From Desulfohalovibrio reitneri (GTDB lineage: Bacteria; Desulfobacterota; Desulfovibrionia; Desulfovibrionales; Desulfovibrionaceae), in the NCBI RefSeq assembly GCF_000711295.1, contig NZ_JOMJ01000004.1, positions 728,670-792,669 on the forward strand: 64,000 bases of DNA. The letters are read 5' to 3'. The first letter of the stretch is position 1. Each line of letters opens with the position of its first letter. The position numbers were made by a program, and so were the translations under genes. Of this stretch, positions 11,877 to 20,931 are shown piece after piece. Below the pieces are notes generated by a model that was given only the letters and a program-made list of their open reading frames with translations, searched no databases and had not been told where the DNA came from.

Positions 11877-12725
11877 ATGCTCATCGACTGGTTCACGGTC
11901 GGAGCCCAGATCGTCAATTTTCTGGTGCTTATGGCCCTGCTGAAAATCTTTCTCTACGACCGCATCGTGCGGGCCATGGACAAGCGCGAGGAGCGCATTT
12001 CCGCCAGCTTGCAGGAAGCTGACCAGCGCACCGAGAAGGCGGACCAGGAACGTGAACGCCTGCGAGAGGAGCGACGCGAGCTTGAGATGAAGCGGGAAGA
12101 GGTCTTGGACGACGCCCGACGGGAGGCCGAGAAGCGGAGAGAGGAAATGTTGCGTGACGCCAAGGACGAGGCGGAGGCCTTGCGGCGGCGGTTCGCCGAG
12201 GCCTTCGAGCGGGAGAAGCGCTCCCTGGCCTCGGAACTGCGTGAAGGAGTGGTGCGGGAGTTCACCGACCTGTTGCGTAAGGCCATGCGAATTCTTGCGG
12301 GCACCGACCTGGAGGATAGGGCTGCGGAGGTCTTTCAGCAGCGGCTGGACGACCTGGATGAAACGCAGTGCGGCAAGCTCGCCCAGGGCGCGGAACGGGA
12401 CGGCGGGCGGTTGGCCGTGACCACCGCTTTCGAACTGCCCGGCAAGCTCAAGAGTGCCCTCACCCGTAAAATCCATCAGCGTATCGGCGAGGACGTGGAG
12501 TGCGAGTACGCCACGGACGGCGAGGTGCTGCTGGGCGTGGAGCTTTCCGCTGGCGGCGCGCGGGTGGCCTGGAGCATGCGGGAGTATTTGCGCAGGCTGG
12601 AGGAGAGCGTCATGGAGGTGCTCGAGAGCCGGGGCTACGGCGACGAGGACGCTCCGGCGGAATCCGGGGATAAACCCGCCGCCGGAACCATGAAAACGCG
12701 ACCCGCCGGAGGGGGCGATGACTGA
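11877..12725 (+). CDS. atpF: N-ATPase subunit b, extended (delta-like C-terminus)
   Basis: The protein has 282 residues, far longer than a typical b subunit of about 160. It has one N-terminal membrane helix ([29 protein letters not shown]), then a long charged coiled coil from about residue 35 to 130. A globular C-terminal region ([17 protein letters not shown], then [17 protein letters not shown]) resembles the C-terminal domain of subunit delta. No separate delta gene occurs in the operon, so this fusion-like b probably supplies the peripheral-stalk contact with F1. The last eight bases overlap atpA. Confidence 0.9.
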   Translation: MLIDWFTVGAQIVNFLVLMALLKIFLYDRIVRAMDKREERISASLQEADQRTEKADQERERLREERRELEMKREEVLDDARREAEKRREEMLRDAKDEAEALRRRFAEAFEREKRSLASELREGVVREFTDLLRKAMRILAGTDLEDRAAEVFQQRLDDLDETQCGKLAQGAERDGGRLAVTTAFELPGKLKSALTRKIHQRIGEDVECEYATDGEVLLGVELSAGGARVAWSMREYLRRLEESVMEVLESRGYGDEDAPAESGDKPAAGTMKTRPAGGGDD

Positions 12726-14349
12726 CGAATCCGGCCTCGATATGCTGCGGAGCGCTTTGAATGGTCCGCTGGTGGCGGCGCGGGAGGCGGCCGATGCTCC
12801 GTTCGAGCCAGTGCTGGAGAACGTGGGCCGCATCCGTTCCATCGGGGAAGGGGTGGCCAGGGTCCGCGGCCTGCGAGGCGTGCGCTCCGAGGAATTGATC
12901 AGTTTCCGTGGCGGCCGTCTTGGTCTGGCGCTCAACGTGGACGAGAACGAGACCGGCGTGGTTATGCTGGATCCCTCGGAGTCTCTGGGCTCCGGGGACG
13001 AGGCCCGGCGCACCGGGCGGGTGCTGGACACCCTGGTGGGGCCGGAACTGCGGGGCAGGGTGGTGGATCCCAGGGGGCGTCCCCTGGACGACAAGGGACC
13101 CTTGCGCACGGCCGATCGGCTGCCGGTGGAGCGCCCGGCCCCGGCCATCATGGATCGCGCTCCGGTGCAGGAACCGTTGCAGACCGGCCTGAAGGTGGTG
13201 GACGCCCTCATCCCTGTGGGGCGCGGACAGCGGGAGTTGATCCTGGGCGATCGGCAGACAGGCAAGACAGCCGTGGCCCTGGACACCGTTCTCAACCAGA
13301 AGAACCGGGAGGTCTTTTGCATCTATTGCGGCGTGGGCAAGCGGGCATCGGCCATGGCCAAGGTCATCGCCACCCTGCGCGAGAATGGGGCCATTGACTA
13401 TTCCTGCGTGGTCATGGCCACCGAGGAGGATCCGCCCGGCCTGCAATTCGCGGCCCCCTACGCGGCCATGAGCATGGGCGAGCGGATCATGGAGGAGGGC
13501 GGCGACGCCCTGGTCATCCTCGACGACCTGACCCGGCACGCCCGCGCCTACCGCGAACTCTCCCTGCTGCTGCGCCGCCCGCCGGGGCGCGAGGCCTTTC
13601 CGGGGGACATCTTCTACATCCATTCCCGGCTGCTGGAGCGCTCCACGCATCTGTCCAAGGAGCAGGGCGGCGGCTCCCTGACCGCCCTGCCCATCATCGA
13701 GACCGAGGCGCAGAACATTTCCGCCTACATCCCCACCAACCTCATCTCCATCACGGACGGGCAGATATATCTTTCCCCGGACCTGTTTCAGAAGGCCATC
13801 CTGCCCGCGGTGGACGTGGGCCGGTCGGTTTCCCGGGTGGGCGGCAAGACGCAGCTTCCCGCTTACCGGGCCGTGGCCGGCGACCTCAAGCTTGCCTATT
13901 CGCAGTTCGAGGAGTTGGAGGCGTTCTCCCGCTTCGGCACCCGGCTGGACGAGGAGACCCGCCAGACCCTTGAGCGGGGAAAACGGGTGCGTGAAGTGCT
14001 TAAGCAGGACCAGTATTCCCCGCTGCCGGTGATGGAGCAGCTGGCCCAACTTATCGCGGTCAATCAGGGCGTGCTGGACGACCTGCCTCTGGACGGCTTG
14101 GCATTCCGTGTGGCCGAGGCGGCGGCCGCCGTTGTCGCGGACATGCCCGATCTCTCGGAGAAGGTGCTCTCCGGCAAAAAACTGGACGACGCGGAGCGTG
14201 AGAGGGTGGCCGGGGCCATGGCGGACCACCTGCGCGAGGAAGCTGAAAGCAAGGAAACGGAGGAGAAGGAAAGGGGAAGTACGGAATCCGAAGGAGTGAA
14301 GTCCGAAGGCCGGAAAGCGGATAGTCCGGAGGAAGGAGCGGATGGCTGA
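12718..14349 (+). CDS. atpA: N-ATPase F1 subunit alpha
   Basis: This 543-residue non-catalytic nucleotide-binding subunit has Walker [29 protein letters not shown] and the [13 protein letters not shown] signature of alpha subunits. The C-terminus extends about 30 residues beyond the usual end with a highly charged tail ([11 protein letters not shown]). It starts inside the atpF end and ends inside the atpG start. Together with beta, gamma and epsilon it makes up the cytoplasmic F1 head. Confidence 0.94.
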   Translation: MTDESGLDMLRSALNGPLVAAREAADAPFEPVLENVGRIRSIGEGVARVRGLRGVRSEELISFRGGRLGLALNVDENETGVVMLDPSESLGSGDEARRTGRVLDTLVGPELRGRVVDPRGRPLDDKGPLRTADRLPVERPAPAIMDRAPVQEPLQTGLKVVDALIPVGRGQRELILGDRQTGKTAVALDTVLNQKNREVFCIYCGVGKRASAMAKVIATLRENGAIDYSCVVMATEEDPPGLQFAAPYAAMSMGERIMEEGGDALVILDDLTRHARAYRELSLLLRRPPGREAFPGDIFYIHSRLLERSTHLSKEQGGGSLTALPIIETEAQNISAYIPTNLISITDGQIYLSPDLFQKAILPAVDVGRSVSRVGGKTQLPAYRAVAGDLKLAYSQFEELEAFSRFGTRLDEETRQTLERGKRVREVLKQDQYSPLPVMEQLAQLIAVNQGVLDDLPLDGLAFRVAEAAAAVVADMPDLSEKVLSGKKLDDAERERVAGAMADHLREEAESKETEEKERGSTESEGVKSEGRKADSPEEGADG

Positions 14350-15244
14350 ATCCACCGAAGCCCTTGCCCGCCGCATCTCCGGGGCGGAGGACCTGCATTC
14401 CGTGGTCAAGACCATGAAGGCCATGGCCGCGGTGAACATCCGCCATTTTCAGGACGCGGCCGAATCCATGGAGCGCTACCGCCACACTGTGGAGCTGGGT
14501 TTCACAGCAGTACTGCGGTCGCGCCCCGATCTGCTCTCCCGCTCCCGCCCCGCCTTGCCTGACGCGCCGCTGGGCGCGGTCCTTTTTGGTTCGGACCAGG
14601 GCATGTGCGGGCAGCTCAACGAGGAGGTGGGGCGGCTGTATCTACGGACGCTGCGGGACGAAAACCGTGATCCGCACAAGGTTTCGCTGTTGGCCATGGG
14701 GGAGCGGCTGGCGGGCTTCGCCGAGGAGGCGGCAACCGCGCCGGAAAAAATGTTTCACGTGCCGGGCGGTGCGGACGGCATCGGCCGGCTGGTCAGGTCC
14801 ATGCTCGTCTCGGTGGAGGAGTGGACCAGGCAGCGCGGCATTGAGCGGCTTGCCCTGTTCTACAGCCGGGAGGCGGAGCGGGGCGGCACCGAGGCTGTCG
14901 TGGACGAACTGCTTCCCCTGGACAGGGAGTGGATGAGGCGCCTGGCGAGGAGGGAGTGGCCCACTCGTTCCCTGCCGGTGGTGACAATGGACACCGGGGA
15001 ACTGTACTCTCGGCTGGTGCGGCAGTATCTCTTTTCCGGGTTTTTCCGGGCCGTTGCCCAGTCCCTGGCCGCGGAAAACGCCGCCAGGCTGGCCTCCATG
15101 CAGGGCGCGGAGAGCAGCATCCGGGACAAATTGCGCGAACTGCGCCAGAGCTACCAGCAACAGCGGCAGAACGCCATCACCGAAGAAATCATCGACATCG
15201 TTTCCGGCTTCGAAGCATTGGAAGAGAGTGGTGAGGCCAAATGA
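14342..15244 (+). CDS. atpG: N-ATPase F1 subunit gamma
   Basis: A 300-residue central-stalk subunit with the long N-terminal helix ([28 protein letters not shown]), [14 protein letters not shown] as in gamma subunits, and the C-terminal helix ending [17 protein letters not shown]. It is the last gene of the atpDCQRBEFAG order. Its TGA overlaps the ATG of treT, so the trehalose synthase gene is coupled to the ATPase operon rather than merely adjacent. Confidence 0.93.
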   Translation: MAESTEALARRISGAEDLHSVVKTMKAMAAVNIRHFQDAAESMERYRHTVELGFTAVLRSRPDLLSRSRPALPDAPLGAVLFGSDQGMCGQLNEEVGRLYLRTLRDENRDPHKVSLLAMGERLAGFAEEAATAPEKMFHVPGGADGIGRLVRSMLVSVEEWTRQRGIERLALFYSREAERGGTEAVVDELLPLDREWMRRLARREWPTRSLPVVTMDTGELYSRLVRQYLFSGFFRAVAQSLAAENAARLASMQGAESSIRDKLRELRQSYQQQRQNAITEEIIDIVSGFEALEESGEAK

Positions 15245-16485
15245 CCAGGATGAAAGGAATCGAGGCCTTCAAGCCCCTCATCGGAGCTGAGTCGGTTGAG
15301 CGCATCAAGTCCAAGGCCGCCATGGTGGACGACATGCATGTGGTGCACGTCAACTCCACCTTCTACGGCGGAGGGGTGGCCGAACTGCTCTCCTCCCTGA
15401 CCATCCTCATGAACCAGCTGGGCGTGCGCACCGGCTGGCGGGTCATCCAGGGATCGCCGGATTTCTTCAGCATAACCAAAAAGATGCACAACGCCCTGCA
15501 AGGTGGCGGCATCCGCCTGACCCAGCTGAAAAAGGACATCTACGAGCGGGTGGTGGAAAAGAACGCCATGCGCAACCATTTTCAGGACCACGACCTGGTC
15601 ATGGTGCATGATCCCCAGCCTTTGCCGCTCATCCAGCATTACCGCCGCCGCTGCCCATGGGTCTGGCGCTGCCATGTGGACCTTTCCGAGCCGCACGAGG
15701 AACTGTGGGACTACCTCAAGCAATTCGTCAGCCAGTACGACGCCACCATCGTCAGCACCAGGGGGTACACCCGCGACCTGGACTCGCCCCAACTCCGTTT
15801 CCACCCCGCCCTGGACCCGTTCGACTCCAAAAACGTTGAGATGGGCGAGAAGGAGATAACCGGCCGGCTGGAGCATTACGGCATCCCCACCGATAGGCCC
15901 CTGGTTGTGCAGATTTCCCGTTTCGACAAATGGAAGGATCCGGAGGGGGTGGTCGAGGCCTTCAAGAAGGCCAGGGAAGAAGTGGACGCTACCCTTGTTC
16001 TGTTGGGCAACATCGCCACCGACGACCCCGAGGGCGAGAGGGTGTACCAGTCCCTGATGGATTGCCGCGAGGAACGCATCATCATCCTCTCCAAGCAGGA
16101 CACCTCCCTGGTCAACGCTTTGCAGCGGCGGGCCGCAGTGGTGGTGCAGAAGTCCATCCGCGAGGGGTTCGGCCTGACCGTGACCGAGGCCATGTGGAAG
16201 GGGACGGCCGTCGTTGGCGGCCGGGCCGGAGGTATTCCCTCCCAGATCACGGATGGCGAGAACGGATTCCTGGTGGATTCCGTTGATGAGTGTGCGGAGC
16301 GAATAAAACAGCTCATTGGCGACGAATCCCTGCGCCAGCGGCTCGGCGAGGCCGCCATTGAAACCGTGCGGGAGAACTTTCTTCTCAGCAGGCTGGCGGA
16401 GCAGCACCTGGATCTTATGGGGTCGTTCCACTCGGAGTTCACTTTGGAAGGCATGTCCACCTGTCGCGTCAATGGAGGAGACTAG
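15241..16485 (+). CDS. treT: trehalose glycosyltransferring synthase (TreT), GT4 family
   Basis: A 414-residue GT-B enzyme closely patterned on archaeal TreT. Matching landmarks are VVHVNSTFYGGGVAELL, SITKKMHNALQGG, LVMVHDPQPLPLI, WVWRCHVDLSEPHEELW, QISRFDKWKDPEGVVEA and QKSIREGFGLTVTEAMWKG. TreT makes trehalose from NDP-glucose and glucose in one reversible step in the cytoplasm. The family's acceptor and donor sites appear complete. It overlaps atpG by four bases (ATGA). Coupling trehalose synthesis with an N-ATPase fits salt-stress adaptation: Na+ extrusion plus compatible-solute production. Trehalose phosphorylase of the same GT4 group is a less likely alternative. Confidence 0.88.
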   Translation: MTRMKGIEAFKPLIGAESVERIKSKAAMVDDMHVVHVNSTFYGGGVAELLSSLTILMNQLGVRTGWRVIQGSPDFFSITKKMHNALQGGGIRLTQLKKDIYERVVEKNAMRNHFQDHDLVMVHDPQPLPLIQHYRRRCPWVWRCHVDLSEPHEELWDYLKQFVSQYDATIVSTRGYTRDLDSPQLRFHPALDPFDSKNVEMGEKEITGRLEHYGIPTDRPLVVQISRFDKWKDPEGVVEAFKKAREEVDATLVLLGNIATDDPEGERVYQSLMDCREERIIILSKQDTSLVNALQRRAAVVVQKSIREGFGLTVTEAMWKGTAVVGGRAGGIPSQITDGENGFLVDSVDECAERIKQLIGDESLRQRLGEAAIETVRENFLLSRLAEQHLDLMGSFHSEFTLEGMSTCRVNGGD

Positions 16486-16486
16486 G

Positions 16487-17773
16487 GTGCGCGTGTGCAT
16501 GTTCACCAACACCTATCTGCCACACGTTGGCGGTGTGGCCCGCTCTGTGGACGCGTTCAGCCGTGACTTGGCGGCCAGGGGACACGAGGTGCTGGTGGTG
16601 GCTCCCACCTTTCCGGACAAGGAGGACGGCGAGGAGCCGGGGCCGGTGGCCGGAGTGAGCGTCTTTCGAGTCCCCGCCATCCAGAATTTCAACGGTTCGG
16701 ATTTCTCGGTGCGGCTTCCCATGCCCTTCCGGCTGAGCAAGCGCATAGACGGCTTCAATCCGGACCTCATCCACTCCCACCACCCCTTCCTCCTGGGTGA
16801 CGCCGCTCTGCGGGCGGCCGAGGTGCGCGGACTGCCCGTGGTCTTTACCCACCACACCATGTACGAGCGCTATACCCATTATGTGCTGGAAACCGAGGCC
16901 ATGAAACGCTTCGTGATCCAGCTTTCCACCGGCTACGCCAACCTGGTGGACCGGGTTGTGGCTCCATCCGAGAGCGTTGCCGAGGTGTTGCGGCGACGCA
17001 AGGTCAAGACGCCCATCCGGGTGGTGCCCACCGGAGTGGATACGAAATTCTTCGCCTCCGGTGACGGTGAGCGGTTCCGAGTCAAACACGGCATCGAAAC
17101 GAGTACGCCTGTTGTCGGCCATCTGGGCAGATTGGCTTTCGAGAAGAATCTCGACTACCTGGGGCGTGCCGTCGCCGAGTACCTTCGCCATAACGAAGGC
17201 GTTTTCCTGGTGGCAGGGAACGGGCCGGCGGAAAAGCGGCTGCGGAACATCTTTTCGGAGGAAAAGCTCAAGGGGCACCTGCTGCTGGTCGGCATGCTGC
17301 AAGGGGACGACTTGGCCGACTGCTACAAGGCCATGGACGTTTTCACCTTTGCCTCCACTTCGGAAACCCAGGGCATGGTGCTGACCGAGGCCATGGCCTC
17401 CGGAACGCCGGTGGTGGCCCTGGATGCTCCCGGCGCGCGCGAGGTGGTGGAGGACGGCCGCAACGGACGCCTGCTCCCCGAGGAGACGAAACCGGAGGAT
17501 TTCGCGTCGGCCATCGGCGAGGCCCTGGAGAAGTCGGACTCGTGGCGTTCCCGAGCGGCCGGACGGGCCGAGGAATTCTCCCGCGACACCTGCGCGGAGA
17601 AGCTGCTGGACCTGTACCGGGAGATTCTGGCCGAGCGGCCGGAAACGGAACGTCCGCAGGAAGATTGGTTGGAGACTCTGGAGATCGTGCAGCGCAGGCT
17701 GCGCACGGAGTGGGACATGCTGGGCGAAAAGGCCAAGGCCGCCCTGGAGGCGCTGGAGATGGGCCGTGGGTAG
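16487..17773 (+). CDS. GT4 family glycosyltransferase
   Basis: A 428-residue GT-B fold glycosyltransferase with the N-terminal glycine loop FTNTYLPHVGGVARSV, HHTMYERYTHYV, VVPTGVDTKFF, and the C-terminal donor-binding EX7E region (SETQGMVLTEAMASGTPVVA). These features are typical of alpha-glycosyltransferases such as diacylglycerol glucosyltransferases and phosphatidylinositol mannosyltransferases. The GTG at 16487 is chosen because GGAGGA lies seven bases upstream, one base after the treT stop; an upstream ATG at 16472 overlaps treT. Acceptor unknown; a glycolipid or a second osmolyte is plausible given its neighbours. Basic and helical C-terminus of about 40 residues may contact the membrane. 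Confidence 0.85.
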   Translation: MRVCMFTNTYLPHVGGVARSVDAFSRDLAARGHEVLVVAPTFPDKEDGEEPGPVAGVSVFRVPAIQNFNGSDFSVRLPMPFRLSKRIDGFNPDLIHSHHPFLLGDAALRAAEVRGLPVVFTHHTMYERYTHYVLETEAMKRFVIQLSTGYANLVDRVVAPSESVAEVLRRRKVKTPIRVVPTGVDTKFFASGDGERFRVKHGIETSTPVVGHLGRLAFEKNLDYLGRAVAEYLRHNEGVFLVAGNGPAEKRLRNIFSEEKLKGHLLLVGMLQGDDLADCYKAMDVFTFASTSETQGMVLTEAMASGTPVVALDAPGAREVVEDGRNGRLLPEETKPEDFASAIGEALEKSDSWRSRAAGRAEEFSRDTCAEKLLDLYREILAERPETERPQEDWLETLEIVQRRLRTEWDMLGEKAKAALEALEMGRG

Positions 17774-18686
17774 AAAGCTCGATTTGACTCAGGTCAAGGC
17801 GGCGGCCGAGGTCGCTTGGCCGAGTGGCCCCATGTGCGACACAGCCCGGCTTGCGGACCTGACACCGGAGGTTGTCCGAGAGGCATTCGAGGAGGCCTGC
17901 GCGCGCCACGGCTGGCCGAATTGCCCGCGTTGCGCCGAGGAGCGCACCTACCCGCTGAAGGAGGGCAGGCGTCGCTGTTCATCCTGCGGCTACACCTTCG
18001 GCCTTTTCACGCGGCGCTGGGCCGGCAAGCTCAGCGCCGCCCCGGGACGCTGGCTTGAATTCTTGAGGGCTTTCGCGGAGGGCGAGAGCGTCAGTTCGGC
18101 CTCGAGCAAAACGGACGCCGCCTACAACACGGTTCTCAAGGCCTATAACGTCATGCGTCAGGCCATCCTGTGCCTTCTGGAAGGACACGAAAGCTTTTTT
18201 TCCCCGGAAGGCGACCTCCTGGTCGCCTGCACCGCTCAGGATTCGGGCAGGGGCGGCGGAGGCTGCGACGATTGCCTGATGCCCGTGCTGACCTTGCGCG
18301 AGGACGGTCGCGGTGTCGATATGACCGTGCACCCGGCGTTGCGCTCCCGGGACGTGGTTTCCATGCCGCTGGCCAAGAAGGCTTGGCGGCAGATCATCTA
18401 CACCGAACCGTTCAAGGGGTCGGACTCGCTTCTTTTCTCCTGTTGCAAGCAGGCCTTCGAGAATCTTCGCAGCGTTTTCCTGGACGACTCGCTACCCCTG
18501 GACAGGGGCTCATTTCTCTACTCCACCGAACGCCTATTCAGCCAAACACCATGCTATAGCCTGGAAAAATATTATCTGTTTTTGGCCGAATCCGCTTTCC
18601 GCCACGACAGAAGTCCGGGCCGGATCAAAATGGACTTGCTGGATGCCCTTTGCCGTCCGGTGCCAAATCTTGCGCATGTCAGATAG
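17766..18686 (+). CDS. zinc-ribbon protein derived from an ISXO2/IS1595-type transposase
   Basis: The protein is about 306 residues from GTG 17766 (284 from ATG 17832). The zinc ribbon CPRC...CSSC with RTYPLKEGRRRCSSCGYTF matches the N-terminal finger of ISXO2-like transposases (PF12760). A helical segment follows (FAEGESVSSASSKTDAAYNTV), then a region that aligns in pattern with the DDE domain. The second Asp position reads YTEP instead of YTDG-like and the first is not recognisable; a Glu near LYSTERLFS remains. A CDDC pair and a CC pair add possible metal ligands. No terminal repeats flank it. This looks like a domesticated, catalytically dead transposase, probably DNA binding. GTG 17766 has GGAG upstream and overlaps the GT4 stop. 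Confidence 0.6.
   Translation: MGRKLDLTQVKAAAEVAWPSGPMCDTARLADLTPEVVREAFEEACARHGWPNCPRCAEERTYPLKEGRRRCSSCGYTFGLFTRRWAGKLSAAPGRWLEFLRAFAEGESVSSASSKTDAAYNTVLKAYNVMRQAILCLLEGHESFFSPEGDLLVACTAQDSGRGGGGCDDCLMPVLTLREDGRGVDMTVHPALRSRDVVSMPLAKKAWRQIIYTEPFKGSDSLLFSCCKQAFENLRSVFLDDSLPLDRGSFLYSTERLFSQTPCYSLEKYYLFLAESAFRHDRSPGRIKMDLLDALCRPVPNLAHVR
17784..17797. promoter_or_regulatory. FNR/CRP-family-type palindrome TTGAC-N4-GTCAA
   Basis: A perfect inverted repeat, TTGACTCAGGTCAA, with the 5-4-5 spacing of FNR/DNR-type boxes. It lies 35 bases before the ATG at 17832 of the zinc-ribbon gene but inside that gene if the GTG at 17766 is used. The cytochrome genes for nitrogen-oxide reduction begin 1 kb downstream, which makes a redox- or NO-responsive regulator reasonable. 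Function is inferred from the pattern only. Confidence 0.4.
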
Positions 18687-18785
18687 GGCGTGACCTCCCC
18701 GCCCGGCGTACGCAGAGTACACTAAGAGTGTGGTCGGCACCGTCCGGCCGGCGTACGGCAGGGACAACCGAACCAAGGGGAGGCC
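18687..18785 (+). promoter_or_regulatory. structured leader/promoter region of the NrfH-HAO pair
   Basis: This 99-base spacer holds a direct repeat (CCGGCGTACGCAG at 18703-18715 and CCGGCGTACGGCAG at 18748-18761, 45 bases apart) and between them a dyad ACACT-AAG-AGTGT at 18719-18731. No good sigma70 or sigma54 core is visible. The arrangement looks like an operator region for the downstream cytochrome genes. A ribosome site AGGGGAGG precedes the ATG at 18786. Confidence 0.4.
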
Positions 18786-19370
18786 ATGCAGAAACGCAGT
18801 ACATTCCGCACCATTGGGCTGGTAGTCCTGGGGCTCGTTCTGGGCGCACCCATATTCCATTTCACCATCGTGGCCATGGCCGAAACCTCGACCCCCGAGT
18901 TTTGCGGCACCTGCCACGAGATACAGCCGGCGGTGGAAAACTGGAGCACTTCCACCCACGCCAACAATGAGCGCGGCGTGGTGGCCGACTGCATGGATTG
19001 CCACATCCCGCCGCCGGAGAACGTGGCCCAGTTCGTCTACCTCAAATCCAAGCACGGCCTGCGTGACATCACCAGCCACTTGATCAACGGCCCCGAGGGT
19101 TACGACCGGGAGGAGGCCCGGGAGGGTGCCTGGGGCGAGATCGAGAACGAGTGGTGCATGCGCTGCCACGACAGGCTGCTGGACATGCCCAACAAGCGTG
19201 GAGCCATGCTGGCCCACCGCAGCGTGCTCTACGCCAGGCCGGGTAACGAGAAGAAGTGCACCGATTGCCACTACAATCTGGTGCACGTCGACCGTGGGTT
19301 CCACGAGTACGCCAACCTGCGCGAGGTGCCCTACCGCTCTCCGGGCTTGCGCCAGGTGGGGAACAACTAG
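18786..19370 (+). CDS. NrfH/NapC-type tetraheme cytochrome c, quinol dehydrogenase
   Basis: A 194-residue protein with one N-terminal membrane anchor (about residues 9-31) and four CxxCH heme motifs: CGTCH near residue 40, CMDCH near 69, CMRCH and CTDCH. The anchor plus four hemes and the size fit the NapC/NirT/NrfH family, which oxidises menaquinol and passes electrons to a periplasmic reductase. The partner is encoded 14 bases downstream. It is not labelled nrfH because the partner is an octaheme HAO-like protein rather than pentaheme NrfA. Confidence 0.85.
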   Translation: MQKRSTFRTIGLVVLGLVLGAPIFHFTIVAMAETSTPEFCGTCHEIQPAVENWSTSTHANNERGVVADCMDCHIPPPENVAQFVYLKSKHGLRDITSHLINGPEGYDREEAREGAWGEIENEWCMRCHDRLLDMPNKRGAMLAHRSVLYARPGNEKKCTDCHYNLVHVDRGFHEYANLREVPYRSPGLRQVGNN

Positions 19371-19384
19371 CCGAGGAGGAGGAC

Positions 19385-20809
19385 ATGCGAGGCAAAGGGT
19401 TTGTGATCGGCGTGGTCTGCGCCGCCATTGGACTGGTCGCCGTGGCGTTCTGTTCGCCGGGACTGGCCCAGGAGGAACAGGAGCTACCGCCCAATTTCCC
19501 CAAGGTACGCGAATTCAGGTTGGAGCGGGCCATGCCCGAGCAGGCCGTGGCCTGCATCGAATGCCACAAGCAGACCACGCCCGGAATCTTCAGCGACTGG
19601 GCTGCCAGCGACCATGCTGATTCCGGCATCACCTGCCTGGACTGCCACTTGGCCAAGCCCAACGACCCGGACATCGCCAAGGACCATGAAAAGTACTACG
19701 ACCGGGACGACCTGCCTTACGGCGAGGCCAAGTACGAGGTGCCCATTGCGGCCATTGTCTCGCCCAAGGACTGTTCCCGCTGCCATCCCGACGAGACTAA
19801 GCAGTACGCCAAGTCCAAGCACGCCAACACGCTTGAGATCATCTGGAAGATCGACTTCTGGCTCAACGACGGCATGAACAATGCCAACGAGCGTCAGACT
19901 GGCTGCTTCGCCTGCCACGGCACCGTTGTCACGGTTGACGACGAGGGCAAGATCGACCCCGACACCTGGCCCAACGTGGGTGTGGGGCGCATCAACCCCG
20001 ATGGCTCCAAGGGCAGCTGCTCCTCCTGCCACACCCGTCACCGCTTCGACGTGGCCGAGGCGCGCCGCCCCGAGGCTTGCGACCAGTGCCACCTTGGCCC
20101 CGACCATCCGCAGATCGAGATCTACGAGGAATCCAAGCACGGCACGCTCTACCACGCCTACCAGGACGAGTATAACTTCGACGCCGCTCCCGGCACCTGG
20201 ACTCCAGGCGAGGATTACCGTGCGCCCACCTGCGCGTCCTGCCACATGTCCGGTGTGGGCACCGTGTCCACCACGCACGACGTGACCGAGCGGCTCTCCT
20301 GGGAGACCCAGGCTCCGCTGACCGTCCGCCCCTCCGAGTTCGGCGCCTTCCCGGCCGACACCAACTGGGAGGAGGAACGGGACAAGATGAAGTCCATCTG
20401 CAACCAGTGCCATGGTGACGCCTGGACCAACGATCACTACACAAGCCTGGATAACGCGGTGGAGAACTACAACGAAAACTACTTCAAGCCCGCCAAGGCC
20501 AAGCTGGATGAGCTCTATGAGAAGGGGCTCATGGACGACAGCAAGTTCTTTGACGAGCCTCTGGAGTGGGAATTCTACGAATTGTGGCACCACGAGGGCC
20601 GCAGGGCGCGCATGGGCGTGGCCATGATGGCTCCGGACTACGCCTGGTGGCATGGCTTCTATGAGTGCAAACACCGCTTCGCCGACTTCATGGAGCGGGC
20701 CAACACCATGATCAAGACCGGGCAGAAGTCCATCAAGTGGGAGCACTTCCCCGGCGCCACCGGAGACACCACCAAACCGGCGGTCATCTTCGGCAAGCAG
20801 GGCGGCTGA
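19385..20809 (+). CDS. octaheme cytochrome c, hydroxylamine oxidoreductase (HAO)-like, probably reductive
   Basis: A 474-residue periplasmic protein with a signal peptide ending near SPGLAQ and eight CxxCH motifs: CIECH, CLDCH, CSRCH, CFACH, CSSCH, CDQCH, CASCH, CNQCH. There is no CxxCK, which excludes NrfA and octaheme nitrite reductase of the TvNiR type. The fourth motif sits in GCFACHG as for the active-site heme of HAO. The C-terminal MMAPDYAWWHGFYECKHRF pattern is typical of HAO-like proteins. Pairing with a NrfH-type quinol dehydrogenase resembles the epsilonproteobacterial Hao system, thought to reduce nitrite or hydroxylamine to ammonium. GAGGAGGAGG precedes the ATG at 19385. Whether the crosslinking Tyr of true HAO is present needs alignment. 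Confidence 0.8.
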   Translation: MRGKGFVIGVVCAAIGLVAVAFCSPGLAQEEQELPPNFPKVREFRLERAMPEQAVACIECHKQTTPGIFSDWAASDHADSGITCLDCHLAKPNDPDIAKDHEKYYDRDDLPYGEAKYEVPIAAIVSPKDCSRCHPDETKQYAKSKHANTLEIIWKIDFWLNDGMNNANERQTGCFACHGTVVTVDDEGKIDPDTWPNVGVGRINPDGSKGSCSSCHTRHRFDVAEARRPEACDQCHLGPDHPQIEIYEESKHGTLYHAYQDEYNFDAAPGTWTPGEDYRAPTCASCHMSGVGTVSTTHDVTERLSWETQAPLTVRPSEFGAFPADTNWEEERDKMKSICNQCHGDAWTNDHYTSLDNAVENYNENYFKPAKAKLDELYEKGLMDDSKFFDEPLEWEFYELWHHEGRRARMGVAMMAPDYAWWHGFYECKHRFADFMERANTMIKTGQKSIKWEHFPGATGDTTKPAVIFGKQGG

Positions 20810-20837
20810 GCCGCACCTTTCGAACCGAAGGCCAAAA

Positions 20838-20869
20838 CGGCCCGCGCCTCAGGCGCGGGCCGCTTTTTT
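20838..20869 (+). terminator. Rho-independent terminator after the HAO-like gene
   Basis: A 12-bp perfect stem (CGGCCCGCGCC and its complement) with a TCA loop is followed by CTTTTTTG. It ends the NrfH-HAO transcript before the divergent-in-function sensor kinase gene. Confidence 0.92.
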
Positions 20870-20931
20870 GTCTCTCCCTCGTTGCGGCGGATTTGTGAAC
20901 ACGCTATGAGGGGGCCTATGGGAGAAAAACC

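Noticed and set aside
18730..18760. Sigma54 promoter upstream of the NrfH-like gene
   Set aside because: CGGCAC and GGCC occur, but the TGGCAC-N5-TTGC core is not matched.
19385..20809. Pentaheme nitrite reductase NrfA
   Set aside because: There are eight CxxCH motifs and no CxxCK, so the protein is an octaheme HAO-like cytochrome rather than NrfA.
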